From: Microbacterium sp. SZ1 | GTDB lineage: Bacteria > Actinomycetota > Actinomycetes > Actinomycetales > Microbacteriaceae | Direction: 5' to 3' | NCBI RefSeq assembly: GCF_002362255.1 | Contig: NZ_LPVV01000002.1 | Coordinates: 62,001 to 126,000, forward strand | DNA: 64,000 bases | In this document: one piece after another, positions 59,674-64,000 of the stretch | Layout of the letters: every line of letters starts with the position of its first letter | Position numbering within the stretch: position 1 is the stretch's first letter | Translations under genes and position numbers: made by a program | Notes under the pieces: model-generated | Databases searched by the model: none | What the model saw: only the letters and a program-made list of their open reading frames with translations | Told to the model about the DNA's origin: nothing

Positions 59674-60570
59674 ATGTCTCGTGACCAGTACACCTTCGTC
59701 AACCCCGCCGAGCTCTACTCCGACATCGAGCCGCAGAAGCAGCACATGCCCGAGCCGGGCCTCGACGCCGATCTCACGCCGAAGGCCGACCTCGGCGAGG
59801 AGTCGTACCGCGGCTCCGACCGCCTGAAGGGGCGCAAGGCCCTCATCACGGGCGGCGACTCCGGCATCGGCGCGGCCACGGCGATCGCCTTCGCCCGCGA
59901 AGGTGCAGACGTCGCCCTGTCGTACCTGCCCGAGGAGGAGGAGGATGCGGCGCGCATCGCCGGCATTCTGCGCGAGGCGGGCGCGAACGTCGCGCAGATC
60001 CCCGGCGATCTGCGCGACCCCGAGTACTGCCGCACCCTCGTGTCGGAGGCGGTCGGTGCCCTCGGCGGACTCGACATCCTCGTCAACAACGGCGGCAAGC
60101 AGATCTTCCAGGAGTCGCTGACCGACATCACCGACGAGCAGTTCGACGACACCTTCAAGACCAACGTCTACGCGATGTTCTGGATCACGAAGGCGGCGCT
60201 GCCGCACCTGAAGCCCGGCTCGACGATCATCAACACGACGTCGATCCAGGCCTACTCGCCGTCGGACATCCTCGTCGACTACGCCTCCACCAAGGCGACG
60301 ATCAACGCGTTCACGAAGGGCCTCGCGCAGCAGCTCGCTCCGAAGGGCATCCGCGTGAACGCCGTGGCACCCGGCCCGATCTGGACGCCGCTGCAGCCCA
60401 GCGACGGCCAGCCTCAGGAGAAGATCGACCAGTTCGGCGAGGACACTCCGCTCGGACGCATGGGTCAGCCGGCCGAGCTCGCCCCCGCGTACGTGTTCCT
60501 CGCCTCAGCCGAGTCGAGCTACGTCGCCGGCGAGACGCTCAACGTGAACGGCGGCATGCCCACTCCGTGA
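59674..60570 (+). CDS. SDR-family oxidoreductase (general-stress type)
   Basis: 298 residues. A ~55-residue N-terminal extension (QKQHMPEPGLDADLTPKADLGEESYRGSDRLKGRKALIT) precedes the Rossmann fold. The extension and core ITGGDSGIGAATAIAFAREGADVALSYLPEEE are those of the YhdF/GspA39-like stress dehydrogenases. Catalytic TSIQAY, YASTKATI (Tyr-x-x-x-Lys) and the NNGG motif are present. NAD(P)-dependent; substrate unknown. AACAAGGAGAGGACAC precedes the ATG. Confidence 0.92.
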   Translation: MSRDQYTFVNPAELYSDIEPQKQHMPEPGLDADLTPKADLGEESYRGSDRLKGRKALITGGDSGIGAATAIAFAREGADVALSYLPEEEEDAARIAGILREAGANVAQIPGDLRDPEYCRTLVSEAVGALGGLDILVNNGGKQIFQESLTDITDEQFDDTFKTNVYAMFWITKAALPHLKPGSTIINTTSIQAYSPSDILVDYASTKATINAFTKGLAQQLAPKGIRVNAVAPGPIWTPLQPSDGQPQEKIDQFGEDTPLGRMGQPAELAPAYVFLASAESSYVAGETLNVNGGMPTP

Positions 60571-60593
60571 TGGCACAGGTCTCACATTCGTGA

Positions 60594-60677
60594 TGTCGAG
60601 ACCCATCGCGCTCGCCGAGACCCACCGCCCGGTACGTCGGGGGCGGTGGGTCTCGGCGTGCGAGGTGGGTCTCGACG
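60594..60677. repeat. Hairpin repeat family A, copy 2
   Basis: Left arm TGTCGAGACCCATCGCGCTC then GCCGAGACCCACCGCCCGG. The right arm is the near-complement with GGTGGGTCTCGGC and GGTGGGTCTCGACGC. The same two-unit architecture and the same GAGACCCACCG word occur as in the copy at 32671-32752. It starts 24 bases after the SDR stop. Confidence 0.75.
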
Positions 60678-60707
60678 CGTGTCGGTGGCGCACGGCACGA
60701 TGGGGAC

Positions 60708-61496
60708 ATGGCCGACGGATACGACCTCGACTTCCTGCCGACACGAGTGCCGCTGCCCCGACCGGCGGGCGCGGCCCGAGAGCTGACCTACCCGCGATTC
60801 ACGGTGCTGCTCGACCCCGAGCGCCGCCTCGCCGCGGTCACGGCCGTCAACATCGACGGCGCGCAGCTGAAAGACCTGCCGCGCTCGGGCGAGTGGCGAC
60901 TCGATCCGCGCGTCGACGACGAGCTGCAGACCGGCCCCGAGGTGTACGCGCGCAACGACCTCGACCGCGGGCACCTGGTGCGTCGTCGCGACCCGGGCTG
61001 GGGAGCAACCGCCGAGGCCCGCGCTGCGATGGAGGCGACCTTCTTCTATCCGAACGCGGCGCCGCAGGCCGCCGGATTCAACCAGTCGAAGGAGCTGTGG
61101 CTCGGGCTCGAAGACCACGTGCTCGCGTACGCGGAGACCACCGACCAGCGGATATCGGTGTTCACCGCTCCCGTGCTCGGCGATGACGATCCGCCGTATC
61201 GGGGCATCCGCATCCCCCTGCAGTTCTGGAAGGTCGCGGCCTGGCAGAGCGCCGACGGGCTCGCCGCCGCGGGCTTCGTGCTCGACCAGTCCGAGCTCGT
61301 CGACACGGCGGAGGGGATGCTGGCCGCGCCGCCTCTCGGCGCCTACCGCACCTTCCAGGTGCCGATCGCGGACATCGCGAGTACGACGGGCATCGATCTC
61401 GGTCCTCTGACGGATGCCGATGTTCTCCCGCATCGCCTCTCGGTGTGGCCCGTCGAACGCATCCCGCTGCGATCGGCAGACGACATCCTGCTCTGA
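60708..61496 (+). CDS. DNA/RNA non-specific endonuclease (NUC1 family)
   Basis: 262 residues. The betabetaalpha-metal catalytic motif DLDRGHLVRRRD (DRGH) and the downstream Asn in FFYPNAAPQAAGFNQSKELWLGLEDHV are the NUC1/EndoG signature. The domain opens with YPRFTVLLDPERRLAAVTAVNIDGAQL. There is no signal peptide, whereas most bacterial relatives are secreted. Without export it would threaten its own DNA unless restrained; no immunity gene is adjacent. A CACGAT box six bases before the ATG suggests leaderless start. Confidence 0.9.
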   Translation: MADGYDLDFLPTRVPLPRPAGAARELTYPRFTVLLDPERRLAAVTAVNIDGAQLKDLPRSGEWRLDPRVDDELQTGPEVYARNDLDRGHLVRRRDPGWGATAEARAAMEATFFYPNAAPQAAGFNQSKELWLGLEDHVLAYAETTDQRISVFTAPVLGDDDPPYRGIRIPLQFWKVAAWQSADGLAAAGFVLDQSELVDTAEGMLAAPPLGAYRTFQVPIADIASTTGIDLGPLTDADVLPHRLSVWPVERIPLRSADDILL

Positions 61497-61694
61497 CCGC
61501 GTCTGCTCAAGCGATATTCCGATCGACAATCCCCTCTTGCATCGGCGAGCCACTGGTGTCACGCTTGCGAAGCACCCGTTCGCGCCGCAACGCGGGCGGG
61601 CGCGGCGTCGCTCCTGTGGCGATGCCAGGCGGGGCGCCCTTTCCGCCGCCTCCCCCGTGGTGGGGGCGTCCCGCCTATCCGATCGCCTGCCGCC

Positions 61695-64000
61695 TCAGCC
61701 GAAGGCCTCGTCCGCCGGTCGTGGTTCGCGGTGCTGCGGCTGCCGTGGCCGCGGGCCGGGATCCGCGAGCGGTGGTGTCATCGCCGTGACACCGTCCCCT
61801 CCGACGACGATCTCCTTCCCGAAGTGCCTGATGGTCACCGGCGTGCTGCCGCTGTAGCGGTAGGTCGACTCGGTCGGCGAGACCTCGACGCGCAGGGTGT
61901 CGCCATGAATGCGCACGCCGAAGGCGAGGCGGGTCATCGGCTGCGGCAGACGTGGGGCGAATCGGAACCCCTCGGCGGTCTCACGCATGCCGCCGAAACC
62001 GGCGACGATCGCCGTCCACACCCCGGCGAGCGCGGCAATGTGCAGGCCCTCCTCGGTGTTCCCGTGCACGTCGTCGAGGTCGATCGTCGCGACCTCGGCG
62101 AGATAGTCGTAGGCGAGGTCGAGGTGTCCGACCTCGGCCGCGATGACCGCCTGCGCGGAGGCGGACAGAGACGAGTCCCGCACGGTCAGCGCCTCGTAGT
62201 ACGCGAATGCCCGAGCCTTCTGCTCCGGCGTGAACGCTTCATGCGCGAAGTGCAGCGCCAGCACCAGATCGGCCTGCTTCAGCACCTGCTTGCGATACAG
62301 GTCGAAGTAGGGGAAGTGGTCGTGCAGGAGGTATTGGTCGGAGCCGGTCGACTCGAAATCCCAGCGCTCGAGGTCGGTGTACCCGGCGGATTGCGGATGC
62401 ACACCGCGCACCTCGTCGAAGGGGATGTGCATCGCGGATGCCGCAGCATCCCACTCCTCCGCTTCGGCGGCTCGGATGCCGAGCTCACGACTCCTCTCGG
62501 GGTAGCGGCGCGCGGCCGCGGCGGCTCCCCGGAGATTCAGCTGCGCCATGAGGTTCGTGAAGACGTTGTCGTTCGCGACGGCCGAATACTCGTCCGGGCC
62601 CGTCACGCCGTCGATGTGGAAACGACCCTCTGCGTCGCGATGCCCCAGCGACAGCCACAGCCGAGCCGTCTCGGCCAGGATCTCGAGCCCGTAGTCGCGC
62701 TCGAAGTCGTGGTCGCCGGTCGCGCGCACGTAGTGGAGCACCGCCGCGGCGATGTCGGCGTTGATGTGGAAGGCCGCGGTGCTCGCGGGCCAGTACCCCG
62801 AGCTCTCCCTGCCGTCGATGGTGCGCCACGCGAACGCGGCGCCGTCGAGGTGCAGCTCCTTCGCCCGATCGCGCGCGTGATGGAGCGTCGAGTGTCGCCA
62901 GCGCAGCGCCTGCTCCGCAGCATCCGGAGCCGTCGCCGTGAGCACCGGGAGGACGAAGGCCTCGAAGTCCCAGAACGTGTGCCCCTCGTACCCGGAGCCG
63001 GTGAGTCCCTTGCCCGGGACGGAACGCAGCTCGGCGCGCGCCGCAGCCTGGAAGACCTGGAACAGCGCGAACCGTACGGCCTGCTGCAGTCGCGGCTCCC
63101 CCTCGACCTCGACGTCCGCGCAGCGCCAGTAGTCGTCGAGGACCTCGCGCTGACCGGCGAGGAGGCAGTCCCACCCGTCCGCTCGTGCCCGCGCCACCGC
63201 GACCTCCGCTCGGTCGCGCACCGTCGCGGCGGTCAGTGCGGACTCGAAATCGTGCCCCACGTACTTCACGATCTCCAGGTGCGCGCCCGGCTCCAGCCGG
63301 ACGCGGATCGTGGTGCGCGCCAGGTCGCCGTCCGCTTCGGTCGAGACGCTCGGTTCCGACTCGATGATCTCGTGATCCATCGCGACGCCGACGATCAGTC
63401 CGCTTCGGCGCGTGCGGTGGACCAGGGTCGCACGAGTGCCGACCACATCGGCTTCGACGGCGTCGAGCGGCTCGGTGAGCAGCTCCTGCACGCGCGGGTC
63501 GTCGTACTGTATCGGCAGCGGCTCGTTCGCCAGCAGTTCGGAGATCAGCGTGATGTCCGACGCATGATCGACGGCCTCGACACGGTAGCGGACCGCGGCG
63601 ATCGCCCGGTGACGGAGCGAGACGATCCTCGTCGCCTCGACGCGAACCCGCCGGCCGCCGGGGCTGGTCCAGTCGAAGCTGCGATGCAGGGTTCCCGCGC
63701 GCAGGTCGAGCCGCCGCTCGTGCGACGTCAGCGTGCCGGTCTCGACGTCGAAGGACTCGTCGTCGACGACCAGCCGGATGATCTGCCCGTTCTGCACGTT
63801 GATCACGCTCTGCCCGACGTCCGGATAGCCGTAGCCGTCTTCGGCGTACGGCATCGGATGCTCCTCGAAGACGCCGTTGAGGTAGCTGCCCGCCACGCCG
63901 CGCGGATCGCCCTCGTCGAGGTTGCCGCGCCAGCCGAGGTGCCCGTTCGACAGCCCGAAGACGGACTCCTCATGCGCCAGGCGATCCGATGTCACACCAG
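61695..64000 (-). CDS. Glycoside hydrolase family 65 (disaccharide phosphorylase), 5' end outside window
   Basis: At least 766 residues, continuing past the window end. The N-terminal beta-sandwich opens VFGLSNGHLGWRGNLDEG, the standard GH65 start. The (alpha/alpha)6 barrel holds FHIDGVTGPDEYSAVANDNVFTN, whose Glu is the general acid, and TVRDSSLSASAQAVIAAEVG which binds phosphate. GH65 enzymes phosphorolyse maltose, trehalose, kojibiose or related disaccharides; the sequence does not settle which. Cytosolic. A basic, proline-rich C-terminal tail (PRPRQPQHREPRP) extends beyond the usual end. Confidence 0.92.
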   Translation of the reverse strand, partial: GVTSDRLAHEESVFGLSNGHLGWRGNLDEGDPRGVAGSYLNGVFEEHPMPYAEDGYGYPDVGQSVINVQNGQIIRLVVDDESFDVETGTLTSHERRLDLRAGTLHRSFDWTSPGGRRVRVEATRIVSLRHRAIAAVRYRVEAVDHASDITLISELLANEPLPIQYDDPRVQELLTEPLDAVEADVVGTRATLVHRTRRSGLIVGVAMDHEIIESEPSVSTEADGDLARTTIRVRLEPGAHLEIVKYVGHDFESALTAATVRDRAEVAVARARADGWDCLLAGQREVLDDYWRCADVEVEGEPRLQQAVRFALFQVFQAAARAELRSVPGKGLTGSGYEGHTFWDFEAFVLPVLTATAPDAAEQALRWRHSTLHHARDRAKELHLDGAAFAWRTIDGRESSGYWPASTAAFHINADIAAAVLHYVRATGDHDFERDYGLEILAETARLWLSLGHRDAEGRFHIDGVTGPDEYSAVANDNVFTNLMAQLNLRGAAAAARRYPERSRELGIRAAEAEEWDAAASAMHIPFDEVRGVHPQSAGYTDLERWDFESTGSDQYLLHDHFPYFDLYRKQVLKQADLVLALHFAHEAFTPEQKARAFAYYEALTVRDSSLSASAQAVIAAEVGHLDLAYDYLAEVATIDLDDVHGNTEEGLHIAALAGVWTAIVAGFGGMRETAEGFRFAPRLPQPMTRLAFGVRIHGDTLRVEVSPTESTYRYSGSTPVTIRHFGKEIVVGGDGVTAMTPPLADPGPRPRQPQHREPRPADEAFG

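Noticed and set aside
1..64000. tRNA, rRNA, CRISPR, insertion sequence or prophage
   Set aside because: I looked for tRNA T-loop signatures, evenly spaced short repeats, transposase-like proteins and flanking direct repeats and saw none. Small RNAs cannot be excluded without a covariance-model search.

Overview
The window looks like chromosome of a high-GC actinobacterium, most likely Microbacteriaceae and probably Microbacterium. This rests on very high GC, frequent 'ggatgcc' strings inside genes, dense 4-base ATGA/GTGA gene overlaps, many start codons sitting 5-7 bases after a TANNNT -10 element (leaderless mRNAs), and the gene content (ECF41 sigma factor, DUF222-HNH protein, PopR/ClgR-type regulator with a ClpP pair, LPXTG surface protein). 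The genus is an inference. No tRNA, rRNA, CRISPR array, insertion sequence or prophage was recognised; this is ordinary chromosome with accessory metabolic cassettes.

Layout. 1-5.1 kb: membrane proteins, an unusual HTH regulator, a rhodanese, an EamA transporter, and ribA followed by a MarR regulator. 5.1-12.1 kb: a surface/secretion block read leftwards (Tat DyP peroxidase, then an anchored protein fragment, then a very large SdrD-B/DUF11/LPTTG protein whose 5' end is broken), plus a divergent beta-helix lipoprotein. 12.5-14.3 kb: a PopR-like activator facing an operon of two ClpP paralogues, one of which lacks the catalytic serine. 14.3-20 kb: thioesterase, MATE exporter, CycA-type permease and a J-domain protein. 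20.3-27.5 kb: a mannoside-type utilisation locus (LacI, binding protein, two permeases, GH130 enzyme, Tat-exported protein). 27.7-34.8 kb: phosphatase, alpha-toroid protein, FurA-catalase pair, alpha/beta hydrolase, MsrB-MsrA. 34.9-42.8 kb: DUF808, DUF222-HNH, an ECF41 sigma factor with a divergent epimerase-like partner, acetyltransferase plus PnuC, an LLM monooxygenase and an HD protein. 42.8-51.2 kb: an oligopeptide-type ABC importer with LysR, nitrilase-fold amidase, HpcH/HpaI aldolase and AhpD-like protein. 51.2-64 kb: haem-oxygenase-like enzyme plus CDGSH protein, a second copy of the unusual HTH family, a two-component system with its PepSY target, GH15, SDR, nuclease, and a GH65 gene cut by the window end.

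The clearest regulatory results read from sequence are four. (1) A PopR circuit: 6-3-6 inverted repeats are centred exactly 48 bp before the start codons of both popR and the clpP operon, and the activator ends in Ala-Leu-Ala-Ala. (2) Response-regulator direct repeats CTTCAG lie 10 bp upstream of the -10 in front of both the response regulator and the PepSY gene. (3) A symmetric divergent promoter region separates the ECF41 sigma gene from its partner. (4) A perfect FurA palindrome precedes furA-katA.

The most unusual structural signal is a set of long intergenic hairpins (arms of roughly 16-38 bases) just after gene 3' ends. Several arms are themselves built of two tandem near-repeats (forward-forward-loop-reverse-reverse). 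At least two sequence families occur twice each in this window.
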